Shown here in pieces: positions 26,413 through 35,800 of a stretch of DNA of 64,000 bases (positions are counted from its first letter, which is position 1; every line of letters begins with the position of its first letter). Made by a program: the position numbers and the translations under genes. The notes under the pieces were generated by a model that saw only the letters and a program-made list of their open reading frames with translations, was not told where the DNA came from and ran no database searches. This DNA comes from Maritimibacter sp. HL-12 (GTDB lineage Bacteria > Pseudomonadota > Alphaproteobacteria > Rhodobacterales > Rhodobacteraceae), in contig NZ_FXBQ01000001.1 of NCBI RefSeq assembly GCF_900177545.1, positions 3,194,163 through 3,258,162 on the forward strand, in the 5' to 3' direction.

Positions 26413-27534
26413 ATGACGAAACGTGCGCTCATCACGGGTATCACAGGCCAAGACGGCAGCTATCTGGCTGAGTTTCTCCTCGAGAAAGGCTACGAAGTCC
26501 ACGGCATCAAACGACGGGCGTCGTCGCTCAACACTCAGCGGATCGACCACATCTACGAGGACCCGCATGAGCCGAACCCCAAGCTCAAACTGCATTACGG
26601 TGATCTTACGGATACCTCCAACCTCACCCGCGTCATCTCGGAGATTCAACCTGATGAGGTCTACAACCTTGGGGCGCAGAGCCATGTGGCGGTGAGTTTC
26701 GAGAGCCCGGAGTATACGGCGGATGTCGATGGGATCGGCACGCTGCGGTTGCTTGAGGCGATCCGGTTCCTCGGGCTCCAGGAGAAAACGCGCTTCTACC
26801 AGGCGTCGACCTCTGAACTGTTCGGCCTCGTGCAGGAAACCCCCCAGCGCGAGACCACGCCGTTTCACCCGCGCTCGCCCTATGCCGTCGCCAAGCTCTA
26901 TTCCTACTGGATCACGGTGAACTACCGCGAGGCTTACGGGATGTATGCCTGCAACGGGATCCTGTTCAATCACGAGAGCCCGCGCCGGGGCGAGACCTTT
27001 GTGACCCGCAAGATCACCCGGGGGCTTGCCAATATCGCGCAAGGTCTCGAGGATTGCCTCTACATGGGCAACATCGACGCGAAGCGCGATTGGGGCCACG
27101 CAAAGGACTACGTCCGCATGCAGTGGATGATGCTTCAGCAGAACGAGGCGGAGGATTTCGTGATCGCGACGGGGGTGCAATACTCGGTGCGCGAATTCAT
27201 CGACTGGTCGGCAAGGGAGCTGGGGATCCGCTTGCGGTTTGAGGGCGAGGGAGTCGACGAGATCGGGATCGTCGAGGCGGTCGAGGGCGAGAACGCGCCC
27301 GAGGTGAAGCCCGGTGACGTGATCCTGCGGATTGACCCGCGATATTTCCGCCCCGCCGAAGTCGAAACCCTGCTTGGTGATCCCTCCAAGGCTAAGCAGA
27401 AGCTTGGCTGGGAGCCGGAGATCACCACGCGCGAGATGTGCGCAGAGATGGTGGCCGAAGATCTGAAGTCCGCCAAGCGCCACGCCTTGCTGAAAGCGCA
27501 TGGGTTGGAACTTCCGGTCTCGTTTGAGAACTGA
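26413..27534 (+). CDS. gmd: GDP-mannose 4,6-dehydratase
   Basis: The 373-residue enzyme converts GDP-mannose to GDP-4-keto-6-deoxymannose, the first step to GDP-L-fucose and related sugars. It has the SDR cofactor loop [20 protein letters not shown]. The catalytic Tyr-Lys lies in [12 protein letters not shown], and the family block [19 protein letters not shown] is present. Its high GC matches the chromosome, unlike the glycosyltransferases before it. It is followed ten bases later by fcl, so the two enzymes are co-expressed. Confidence 0.97.
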   Translation: MTKRALITGITGQDGSYLAEFLLEKGYEVHGIKRRASSLNTQRIDHIYEDPHEPNPKLKLHYGDLTDTSNLTRVISEIQPDEVYNLGAQSHVAVSFESPEYTADVDGIGTLRLLEAIRFLGLQEKTRFYQASTSELFGLVQETPQRETTPFHPRSPYAVAKLYSYWITVNYREAYGMYACNGILFNHESPRRGETFVTRKITRGLANIAQGLEDCLYMGNIDAKRDWGHAKDYVRMQWMMLQQNEAEDFVIATGVQYSVREFIDWSARELGIRLRFEGEGVDEIGIVEAVEGENAPEVKPGDVILRIDPRYFRPAEVETLLGDPSKAKQKLGWEPEITTREMCAEMVAEDLKSAKRHALLKAHGLELPVSFEN

Positions 27535-27544
27535 GGGTGACGCG

Positions 27545-28504
27545 ATGAAAACCTACGTTGCAGGCCACCGCGGCATGGTGGGTGGGGCGATCCTTCGCAA
27601 GCTCGAAGCGCGCGGGATCGAAACCGTCACCCGCACCCATGCGGAGTTGGACCTCACCAGCCAGGCCGAGGTGCGCGATTTCATGAAATCCGAAAAGCCC
27701 GGCCGGGTGATCCTCGCCGCCGCCAAGGTGGGCGGGATCATGGCCAACAACACCTATCCGGCTGCGTTCATCTATGAAAACCTGATGATCGAGGCCAACG
27801 TGATCCACCAGGCCTTCGAGGCCGGGGTGCATAGCCTGTTGTTCCTGGGCTCGTCCTGCATCTATCCCAAGATGGCCGCGCAGCCGATGCGCGAAGACGC
27901 GCTTCTGACTGGCACGCTTGAGCCCACCAACGAGCCCTATGCCATTGCCAAGATCGCCGGGATCAAGCTTTGCGAGAGCTACAACCGGCAATACGGCACG
28001 GATTACCGCTCTGTCATGCCCACCAATCTCTACGGGCCGGGTGACAACTTTCATCCTCAGAACAGCCACGTTTTGCCCGCGCTGATCCGGCGGTTTCACG
28101 AAGCGGCGCGTGGTGGCGTTGATGAGGTTGTGGTCTGGGGCACCGGCACGCCGATGCGCGAGTTCCTTCATGTCGACGACATGGCCGAAGCCTCGCTCTT
28201 CGTCGCGGATCTCGCGCCCGAGATCTACGAACGCGAGACCGAGCCGATGCTGAGCCACATCAACGTCGGCACCGGCAGCGACGTGACAATCCGCGAGCTC
28301 GCCGAAACGGTGGCCCGGGTCACCGGCTTTGACGGCAAGATCACCTTCGACGCCAGCAAGCCCGATGGAACGCCGCGCAAGCTTCTGGACGTGAGCCGGC
28401 TCGCGCGGCTTGGCTGGACGGCGCGGATCGCGCTCGAAGACGGTATCCGCGAGACCTATGACTGGTTTCTTGAACAACGCGATGACGGCCTCAGGATGGC
28501 CTGA
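27545..28504 (+). CDS. fcl: GDP-L-fucose synthase
   Basis: The 319-residue SDR epimerase-reductase makes GDP-L-fucose from GDP-4-keto-6-deoxymannose. Its cofactor loop is [12 protein letters not shown]. The SSCIYPKMA segment holds the catalytic Ser/Cys region, and [16 protein letters not shown] holds the Tyr-Lys pair. The ATG at 27545 follows directly on gmd; an in-frame upstream start overlaps the gmd end and is not conserved-looking. Together with gmd, manC and manB this completes the route from mannose 6-phosphate to GDP-L-fucose. Confidence 0.97.
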   Translation: MKTYVAGHRGMVGGAILRKLEARGIETVTRTHAELDLTSQAEVRDFMKSEKPGRVILAAAKVGGIMANNTYPAAFIYENLMIEANVIHQAFEAGVHSLLFLGSSCIYPKMAAQPMREDALLTGTLEPTNEPYAIAKIAGIKLCESYNRQYGTDYRSVMPTNLYGPGDNFHPQNSHVLPALIRRFHEAARGGVDEVVVWGTGTPMREFLHVDDMAEASLFVADLAPEIYERETEPMLSHINVGTGSDVTIRELAETVARVTGFDGKITFDASKPDGTPRKLLDVSRLARLGWTARIALEDGIRETYDWFLEQRDDGLRMA

Positions 28505-28550
28505 TATCGCGTAGAGGTTGAATGACCGAGTACAGGAAGGAAGTTTCTCG

Positions 28551-29972
28551 ATGATCACGCCCGTCCTTCTCAGCGGCGGCTCCGGCACCCGGCTCTGGCC
28601 GCTGTCGCGCAAGTCCTACCCCAAGCAATTCGTGCCTCTGGTCGGTGACGAGACGCTGTTCCAGGCTTCGGCGCGGCGGCTCTCGGGGGCGGGGTTCGCG
28701 GTGCCGCTGGTGCTCACCAATGCCGATTTCCGCTTCATCGTGACCGAGCAGCTTGGCGCGATCGGGATTGATCCGGGCGCTGTGCTGATCGAACCCGAGG
28801 GGCGCAACACCGCGCCCGCCGTGCTCGCCGCCGCGCTCTGGCTCGAGCAGGCCGACCCGGACGGGCTGATGCTGGTGGCGCCGTCGGATCACGTGGTGCC
28901 CGATGCGGCAGCCTTCCGCGCGGCGGTGGAGATCGGCCGCGCGGCGGCGGAGGCGGGCAAGCTGGTGACCTTCGGGATCACCCCCGACCGCGCAGAGACC
29001 GGCTATGGCTACCTCGAGCTTGGCGAGCGCCTCGATCCGGGCGCGCCGCGGCTGATGGACCTTGTGCGGTTCGTCGAAAAACCCGACGCCGCAAGCGCCG
29101 CCGAGATGGTCGCCACCGGGCGGCACTTGTGGAACGCAGGCATCTTTCTGTTCTCGGTCCGGGCAATCATCGACGCGTTCAAGGCCCATGCGCCGGAGCT
29201 TGTGGGGCCGGTGGGCGATGCGGTTGCGAAGGGCCGGGCCGATCTGGGCTTCCACCGGCTCGATCCGGCGGCCTGGGCCACGGTCGAGGATATCTCGATC
29301 GACTACGCGGTGATGGAGCGGGCGGGCAACCTCGCGGTGGTGCCCTTCGCCGCCGGGTGGTCCGATCTCGGCGGCTGGGATGCGGTCTGGCGTGAAAGCG
29401 GGCCGAACGGCGATGGCGTGGCCACAGCAGGCAACGCCACGGCGATCGACTGCCACAACACGCTCCTGCGCTCGGAGGATGAAAATCTCGAAGTCGTCGG
29501 CCTCGGGCTTGAGGGCATCATCGCCGTGGCGATGCCCGATGCGGTGCTCATCGCCCACAAGGACCGCGCGCAAGAGGTCAAGGCAGCGGTGACGGCGCTC
29601 AAAGCCAAGAACGCGCGCCAGGCGGAATCCTTCCCGCGCGATCACCGGCCCTGGGGCTGGTTCGAAAGCCTGGTGATCGGCGAGAGGTTCCAGGTCAAGC
29701 GTATCGTCGTGCATCCCGGCGCGGCGCTGAGCCTGCAATCGCACCACCACCGCGCCGAGCATTGGATCGTGGTGCATGGCACCGCCAAGGTGACCATCGA
29801 GGACCGCGTCGATCTCGTGAGCGAGAACCAGTCGATCTACATCCCGCTCGGGCAAAAGCACCGGCTGGAGAACCCCGGCAAGCTGCCGATGGTGCTGATC
29901 GAGGTTCAGACCGGGTCGTATCTCGGCGAAGACGACATCATCCGCTACGAGGACGTCTATGCCCGTGACTGA
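28551..29972 (+). CDS. manC: Mannose-1-phosphate guanylyltransferase / mannose-6-phosphate isomerase
   Basis: The 473-residue bifunctional enzyme has an N-terminal nucleotidyltransferase domain: SGGSGTRLWPLSRKSYPKQF holds the GTP-binding pyrophosphorylase loop, and FVEKPD follows. The C-terminal cupin isomerase domain (RPWGWFESL, then SLQSHHHRAEHWIVV) carries the metal histidines. It supplies GDP-mannose to gmd. A strong AGGAAGG precedes the ATG at 28551. It overlaps manB by 14 bases. Confidence 0.97.
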   Translation: MITPVLLSGGSGTRLWPLSRKSYPKQFVPLVGDETLFQASARRLSGAGFAVPLVLTNADFRFIVTEQLGAIGIDPGAVLIEPEGRNTAPAVLAAALWLEQADPDGLMLVAPSDHVVPDAAAFRAAVEIGRAAAEAGKLVTFGITPDRAETGYGYLELGERLDPGAPRLMDLVRFVEKPDAASAAEMVATGRHLWNAGIFLFSVRAIIDAFKAHAPELVGPVGDAVAKGRADLGFHRLDPAAWATVEDISIDYAVMERAGNLAVVPFAAGWSDLGGWDAVWRESGPNGDGVATAGNATAIDCHNTLLRSEDENLEVVGLGLEGIIAVAMPDAVLIAHKDRAQEVKAAVTALKAKNARQAESFPRDHRPWGWFESLVIGERFQVKRIVVHPGAALSLQSHHHRAEHWIVVHGTAKVTIEDRVDLVSENQSIYIPLGQKHRLENPGKLPMVLIEVQTGSYLGEDDIIRYEDVYARD

Positions 29973-31329
29973 TCTGACCTGCTTCAAGGCCTACGATATC
30001 CGCGGGCGTCTTGGCGAGAACCTCGACGAAGACATCGCCCGGCGGATCGGGGCGGGGTTCGCCAAGGCGCTCGGCGCGCGTAAAGTGGTGCTCGGGCGCG
30101 ATATCCGGGCCTCGTCGGAGGCGCTTTCGGCCGCCGTGGCCGAGGGGCTCACGGGGCAGGGGGTGGAGGTGCTCGATCTGGGCCTGTCGGGCACCGAGGA
30201 GATGTATTTCGCAACCACGCATTTCGGCGCGGATGGCGGCATCTGCGTGACCGCCTCGCACAACCCGATGGATTACAACGGGATGAAGATGGTGAAGGCG
30301 GGATCGGCCCCGCTCGATCCGGCCACGGAACTGGCGCGGGTCAAGGCGATGGCCGAGGCCGACCTTGCGCCGGTCGCCACGCGCGGTGAGGGTCTGCCCG
30401 CCGAGGGCGCGCGCGCAGCTTACATCGCCCGCGTGCTCTCTTTTGTCGATATCGCGGCGCTGAAACCGCTGAAGCTGCTCGTCAATGCCGGCAACGGCGC
30501 TGCGGGGCCGACCTTCGATGCGATCCTTGAGGCGCTGGTCGCGCAGGGCGCGCCGCTCGAAGTGGAGCGCCTGCACCACGATCCCGACCCGAGTTTTCCG
30601 AACGGCATCCCGAACCCGCTGCTCGATGAGAACCAGCCCGTCACCGGCGCGGCTGTCCGCGCCCAAGGCGCCGATCTCGGCATTGCCTGGGACGGCGATT
30701 TCGACCGCTGCTTCCTGTTCGACGCCGAGGGCCGCTTCATCCCCGGAGAATACGTGGTCGGGCTGCTCGCCGAGGCCTTCCTCGTCAAGGAACCGGGGGC
30801 AAAGATCGTCCACGACCCCCGCGTGGTCTGGAACACGCAAGACATCGTCGCCCGCCTCGGCGGCGAGGCAGTGCAATCACGCACCGGCCACGCCTTCGTC
30901 AAACAGGTGATGCGCGAGACGCGCGCGGTCTACGGCGGCGAAATGTCGGCGCATCACTATTTCCGCGACTTCATGGCCTGCGATTCAGGGATGATCCCCT
31001 GGCTGCTGGTGATCGAACTCATGAGCCGACGCGGCCAGCCGCTCGCCGCCCTCGTCGATGACCGCCGCGCCGCCTTTCCCTCGTCGGGCGAGATCAACTT
31101 CCGGGTGGATGACGTGGCCGATGTGATTGCCCGCATCGAGGCGACCTATGCCCCCGACGCCACGACCCGCGACGACACCGACGGGCTTTCGCTTGCCTTC
31201 GACACCTGGCGCTTCAACCTGCGCGCCTCGAACACCGAGCCGCTGCTCCGGCTGAACGTGGAGGCGCGGGGAGATGCGGACCTGCTCGCAGCCCGTGTGG
31301 AGGAATTGCGCGCGCTGATCGAGACGTGA
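29959..31329 (+). CDS. manB: Phosphomannomutase
   Basis: The 456-residue alpha-D-phosphohexomutase converts mannose 6-phosphate to mannose 1-phosphate. The phosphoserine loop is TASHNPMDYNG and the Mg2+ loop is DGDFDRC. The sugar-specificity loop is GGEMSAHHYF, with Glu and Ser as in phosphomannomutase/phosphoglucomutase. The C-terminal phosphate-binding loop RASNTEPLLRLN is present. It is the last gene of the polysaccharide cluster and is followed by a small GATCAT/ATGATC repeat but no clear terminator. Confidence 0.97.
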   Translation: MPVTDLTCFKAYDIRGRLGENLDEDIARRIGAGFAKALGARKVVLGRDIRASSEALSAAVAEGLTGQGVEVLDLGLSGTEEMYFATTHFGADGGICVTASHNPMDYNGMKMVKAGSAPLDPATELARVKAMAEADLAPVATRGEGLPAEGARAAYIARVLSFVDIAALKPLKLLVNAGNGAAGPTFDAILEALVAQGAPLEVERLHHDPDPSFPNGIPNPLLDENQPVTGAAVRAQGADLGIAWDGDFDRCFLFDAEGRFIPGEYVVGLLAEAFLVKEPGAKIVHDPRVVWNTQDIVARLGGEAVQSRTGHAFVKQVMRETRAVYGGEMSAHHYFRDFMACDSGMIPWLLVIELMSRRGQPLAALVDDRRAAFPSSGEINFRVDDVADVIARIEATYAPDATTRDDTDGLSLAFDTWRFNLRASNTEPLLRLNVEARGDADLLAARVEELRALIET

Positions 31330-31424
31330 TTGCTGGGCGGGTTGTGTAGGGGCGGTGGAAGGCCGATCATAGGCGATGATCGTCAATCATTTGGACCATC
31401 CCCCGTCATGCACCGTGACGACGC

Positions 31425-31515
31425 CCCTTAAGCCCACATATTATGTTCCGCCCGCTCAAGATAACACGCCAGCACATTCACGGATTTCCAGCCGCCCGCG
31501 CGCATGAGCGCGATC
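31425..31515. repeat. Direct repeat, copy 1 (integrase 3' end)
   Basis: This is the left copy of a direct repeat whose right copy is at 38919-39009, displaced by 7494 bases. Similarity spans the last codons, the stop codon and a few bases beyond (cccc.ta.gccca). It marks the left limit of the proposed island. Confidence 0.7.
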
Positions 31516-31520
31516 AGTTT
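31428..31520 (-). pseudogene. Stranded C-terminal end of a tyrosine recombinase
   Basis: On the minus strand this segment encodes MRAGGWKSVNVLACYLERAE and then HNMWA plus a stop. This is nearly identical to the last residues of the complete integrase at 38.9-39.8 kb, including the final active-site region (GGW...Y). Upstream of this match the frame no longer resembles an integrase, so only the 3' end is present. At DNA level 31441-31507 and 38935-39001 differ at about nine of 67 positions. It is either an integration scar or the relic of a related element. Confidence 0.8.
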
Positions 31521-31782
31521 CCAGCGGTGCGATTTGCGGTGCGGGGTCAGCGCAAGCGTGCCCCAAGAGGTCTGGCGGGTCGGGTCGACCTCTGATCCGC
31601 AGGACGAATGTCGATGGCCTTCCCGCAAGTCGGCGCGGGAAGTGGTCGTTTCCGCGTGGATGGTTTCCGGTATTGAGGCGGTCGGCACGACGGACCTTGC
31701 CCCCCGGGTTGGGCATCCCCAGCGCCAGATCGCGGGAAACCCTGCCGGCCCATCCACGAGACCTGGCCCGGCGCGCGCCGCC

Positions 31783-32184
31783 TCAGGGGTAGTATTTCAG
31801 GGGATCGTGGAACCGCATCAGGTGACTTTCCACCCAGCTGAACGGGTCGTAAACCACCTCCGGTCCGGCCGCCGGGGCCAGAACCGGTCCCGAGGATGGG
31901 CTTGGCGCGCCGAGGTTGGGCGACGCGGGATTGGCCGCGGGCGCGGATGGGCTGCCGGAGGGGGCAAATTCCCCGGGCAGCGGGCCTTCGGGAGCGGCAT
32001 CGGGCAGGAGCACCTGGGCCAGTCGAATGCCCACCCCCGGCCGGGTCGCAAGGGAAGCCTGCGCCGCGGCGGAAGCCGAGAGCGCCAGCCCCCGGGAACC
32101 GAATGCCGGGATTTCGCCGGGCCCGGCCCATGCCGCGCTGGCCAAGAGGCAGGCCATCGCTGTTGCCATCATTGCGAACCGCAT
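31783..32184 (-). CDS. Small exported protein of unknown function
   Basis: The 133-residue product starts MRFAMMATAMACLLASAAWA, a clear signal peptide, followed by a Pro/Ala/Ser-rich low-complexity middle and a short conserved-looking tail (PFSWVESHLMRFHDPLKYYP). It contains no cysteine in the mature part. I choose the ATG at 32184, which overlaps the stop of the preceding gene as TGATG; GAGGAGG lies just upstream. It is the last gene of the four-gene exported-protein operon. I do not recognise the family. Confidence 0.65.
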   Translation of the reverse strand: MRFAMMATAMACLLASAAWAGPGEIPAFGSRGLALSASAAAQASLATRPGVGIRLAQVLLPDAAPEGPLPGEFAPSGSPSAPAANPASPNLGAPSPSSGPVLAPAAGPEVVYDPFSWVESHLMRFHDPLKYYP

Positions 32185-32873
32185 CACTCGCCCTCCTCGT
32201 TGTCAAAACCGCCTTGCATCTGCTCCAGAAGATCCCTGATCGCGGGGTCCGCGACCGGGTCGAGGCCTTGTGGCGCGGCGGTCTGCGCCGGTGGCCCGGA
32301 GGGCGCGCCATTGAGCGCCTCCGCCCCCGGACCCGTGGCGGTCAGGATCCCGTCGGCCCCGAAGAGCCCCGCGAAAGGGGACTGCTCTGCGGGCAGAACC
32401 GAGAACGCGGTGATCAGCATGGCCCCGTCCCCGGTGCGGATCACCAGAAGCCGCGCGCTGATCGGCATGGCGGGGGCCTCGCCAAGCCCGATCATGCCGA
32501 AAAGGTCTTCGCCCGCGATATGGAACCGCCCGGCGGTGAGGTCGAAGGGGGTATCCTCGCGGACCTCGCTGAGCATCTCGTCGCGCAGGGCCCGCGCCGC
32601 GGAGTCGCGCAGCGCCGCGGGGTCGGGCCAGGGGTCGCCGTCTAGGGTCGATACGGTCACCGCGATCAGGCCCGACTGCGGAGACGGCGGCTGCCATTGC
32701 TCGGCGCGCAGGTGCCAGACCTCGATCGCGGCGTCATGGTGCTGTTCGACTTTCCAGCCCCGCGCTGGAGGGTTGAGAGAAATCCCGCTCCCCCCGAGAT
32801 CAAGCGCCATCGCCTCAAGCGGTGCCAGTGCGACCCCGATCAGGATGGCCACGGCATTTGTCGTCCAGTGCAT
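32184..32873 (-). CDS. Exported protein of unknown function, possibly DcrB/PsbP-like
   Basis: The 229-residue product has a signal peptide (MHWTTNAVAILIGVALAPLEAMA). The mature part runs LNPPARGWKVE, then LIAVTVSTLDGDPWPDPAALRDSAARAL, then ARLLVIRTGDGAMLITAFSVLP. That order of strands and helix is reminiscent of DcrB/PsbP-type domains, which is only a resemblance. GAGGAGG lies eight bases before the ATG. It starts 12 bases after the giant gene's stop and overlaps the next gene, so it belongs to the same operon. Its role is unknown. Confidence 0.65.
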   Translation of the reverse strand: MHWTTNAVAILIGVALAPLEAMALDLGGSGISLNPPARGWKVEQHHDAAIEVWHLRAEQWQPPSPQSGLIAVTVSTLDGDPWPDPAALRDSAARALRDEMLSEVREDTPFDLTAGRFHIAGEDLFGMIGLGEAPAMPISARLLVIRTGDGAMLITAFSVLPAEQSPFAGLFGADGILTATGPGAEALNGAPSGPPAQTAAPQGLDPVADPAIRDLLEQMQGGFDNEEGE

Positions 32874-32885
32874 TTGCGCCTCCTC

Positions 32886-35800
32886 TTACCGCGTCGCCTG
32901 CCATGTGCCGCGATGGCGATCAGACCCGTTGCCGACATCCCAGCCGCCGCGGGCACCGGCCTCTGCGACCATCCCCCATATCTGCCCCTCGATCGGCCAG
33001 TCCATGTAGGGATCGGTGATCGTGCCCCGGATCGGCACCCGGAACTCGGGGCCCGTGGCAGGGCCGGAAAAACCGAGGTCTACCCGGTCGCCATCCCATA
33101 TCCCGCGCACCGTCCCCACCACCTCGCCACCCCGCATCGTGAAGGATATCGCGATACCGGCGTTGCCGTCGATCGTGCCGGCATAGACCCCCTCGAACGA
33201 TTGCGCTGCCGGTGGTGCAGGCGGTGCGGTCGTCGCCCCGAGATCCCGCACCGGCTGCAGTTCAACCCAGACGATCCCGCGTTGACCTGTCTCGGCATTG
33301 GTGGCCCAGGTTTCGGGGCTGCTGTCGATAACCGTGTAGCGCCCTGCCGGGATAACGATGTCGGGGTGAACGGCCCAGACCGCGTTGGGCACACCGCCCT
33401 GGCCGGGTCGCCCTTCGGCGGCCCAGCGGCCCTGCATTTCCCCGCGTTCGTTGACAAGCCCGATGGTGCCGGGCGTGGCACCCTGCCCGAAGTTCCAGTG
33501 ATAGGTCATCAGCGATGTCAGCAGGCTTGGCCCGTCAACCTGGATGCGCGAGGGCCGGGTGGGGCCGTTCTGAACCGCGGCGATGCTGTCGATGGCGACC
33601 TTTTCGGGCGCGCCGTGAGGTTGCCAGGCCGGGGCCGGGCGTGCCTCGGGGGGCGGTCCTTGCGGCGATGCGACCGGCGGCGGTGCGGCCTGTTCGGCGG
33701 CGGCCCGGCGGGCCGCTTCGGCCTGTGCCTCGACGCTGCGGATCGTCGCCTCCACTTCCGCAATCAGCGCCGAGGTTGCGGCGTCGGGGCAGATTGACTG
33801 CGCCTCTTGCAGGCTGTGGAGCGCCTCGGCGTTCTGCCCCGCCTTCTGCGCAACCTGTGCCGATGCCAATGCCCGGGCAACCTGCGCATGGCGCGCGCCG
33901 CCCGGGCTGCAATCTGCCCGGGCTTGCGCGGCAACGCTATCGAGCGTGGGTGTCGCTGGGGCGACAGGGACGGTCGCGCGCTCGTCCGGCGGCGGCGCAA
34001 CCGGGGCGAGACGCGCGCGCAACGCTGCAAGCTGCTCGGCGCGTCCTGGATCGGGGCAAAGCGCCAGTGAGGCTTCGAGATCGTTCAAACCCTCGCCGAC
34101 GGCCCCGGCCGCCACCTTGCCAAGCCCGGCGTGCCAGACCTCGGCGGCGCGGTCGATATCCGGCCCGCCCGGATCGCACCGCGCCGGATCTTTTGCGGGC
34201 GCTGGTGCCTCGGGCCGACCGCCTTCGGGTGCCGCCGCTGCGAGCCGGTTCCGCAGCATCTCGACCTGGTTGGCGCGCGCGTCGTCCGGGCACAGGGCGA
34301 GCGCGCGCGCAAGTTCGTCCAGCCCGGCCGTGGTGCGGCCCGCCGCGACCAGATCGAGCCCGGATTGCCAGAAGCCCGCCGCCTGCTGTGCAGATCGCGT
34401 GCCGGGGGCGCAACCGGACGGTGTGTCTTGTGCCGGAGGGGCAACGGATGCCGGGGCAGGAGGTGCCCCGGTGGCCCGGCCCGCGTCTGTCGACGGCCCC
34501 GACGGCAGAGGCGTTGACGGGGGCGACACCCCAGCCGGCGCGGCGGGGGTGGGCTCCGCAGGGTCATCGGCCGCCACCTGCGGCGGTGGTGCGGCTTCGT
34601 CCACGGGTGGTGCCATTGCGAGGGCCTGGGCCGCGACGGCAAGGTTGATCGAGCCGCGTCCGAGTTCGCGCCCGTCGCGGTCGCGCGCGACCACCTCGGC
34701 AGTGATCGTGCCCGGCTCGGACCGGGTAACCGTCGGGCTCTGAACCGCGGCGTTGAAGATGGTGGTGCCGGGGTTCACGCTCCAGTCCCAGCGCGGGGCT
34801 TCGGGGGCTTCGCCGGTGAAGGAAGCCGAAAGGGTGATCTGCTGGCCGGTCAGCCAGCGCCCATCGGGCGCATCGACCAGACCGCCCGCCGCGGCATCCC
34901 AGACCTTGAGGCGCGGCCCGAGAGCCTTCGCGGTAATCTCGAGCGTGCCCGCGGAAAAATTGTAACTCGCCGTGATCGTGCCGATGTCGTCGCCCCAATA
35001 GGCGGTGCGCAGATCTGCGTCGAAATCGATCACCTCGTCGGCACCGCCGCTGAAACGGATCGTCGCCCCGGTGCCGTCGAGTTCGAGGCGATTGGAGGAG
35101 GAGGGCGCGCGCCATGTCACGCTGAACAGGTCTTCGTCGAGCGAAGGGCTGGTGAGGATACGCGCGGTGATCTCCTGCCCCGGCATCGCGCCGCGCACGG
35201 GATCGAACTGCAACGACAGCGAGGGCAGGCCAACGTCCACCTCCTCCTGCCGCCCCTCGGCGATGGTCTCGCCGTCGCGCAGGATCTGCGCCCAGACCAG
35301 CGCCCGGCCGGGGCGCTCGAAGCGCGCCACCGTGCGCCCGTCGGTCGAACTTGGCGGATCGAAGCGCACGCCCTCGCTGCCGTGCCAGATGAAGGTGAGC
35401 GGTGCGGGCGCGCCGACGCTGCCGCCGATGTCTTCCTCGGTCGGGCTGGCGATGGTGACACGCGCCGGGGCGTTGCCCGCCTCGGTCTTGCCGGGCAAGG
35501 CGGCAGCACCGCCCGGCTCGGTCCATTGGGCGAGAATGGCGATCCGGTCGCCGAGCCAGACCTGTCCGCCCAGGCCGGTGAGCGGCACCTGTGTGCCCAT
35601 CCCGGGGGCAGCCTCGTCGGAAGCCGATGTCGCCATGCCGTCGCTGTCTGGCGTGTCCGGCCCGGTTTCCCCGCCACCTGCGCGGTCTGGTTGCGGATCG
35701 GGATCCGCGAGCGGGACAGTTTCGGTCGGCGCGCTGCCGACCGCGACATCGGGATCGGGGGTGAGGGTTTCGACGTCTTCGGCCGCATCGCCGGCTTCTT

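Noticed and set aside
31330-31430. tRNA gene as integration target near the island's left end
   Set aside because: I searched the sequence by eye for cloverleaf arms and a TTC-type T loop and found none; the repeat lies in integrase coding DNA instead.
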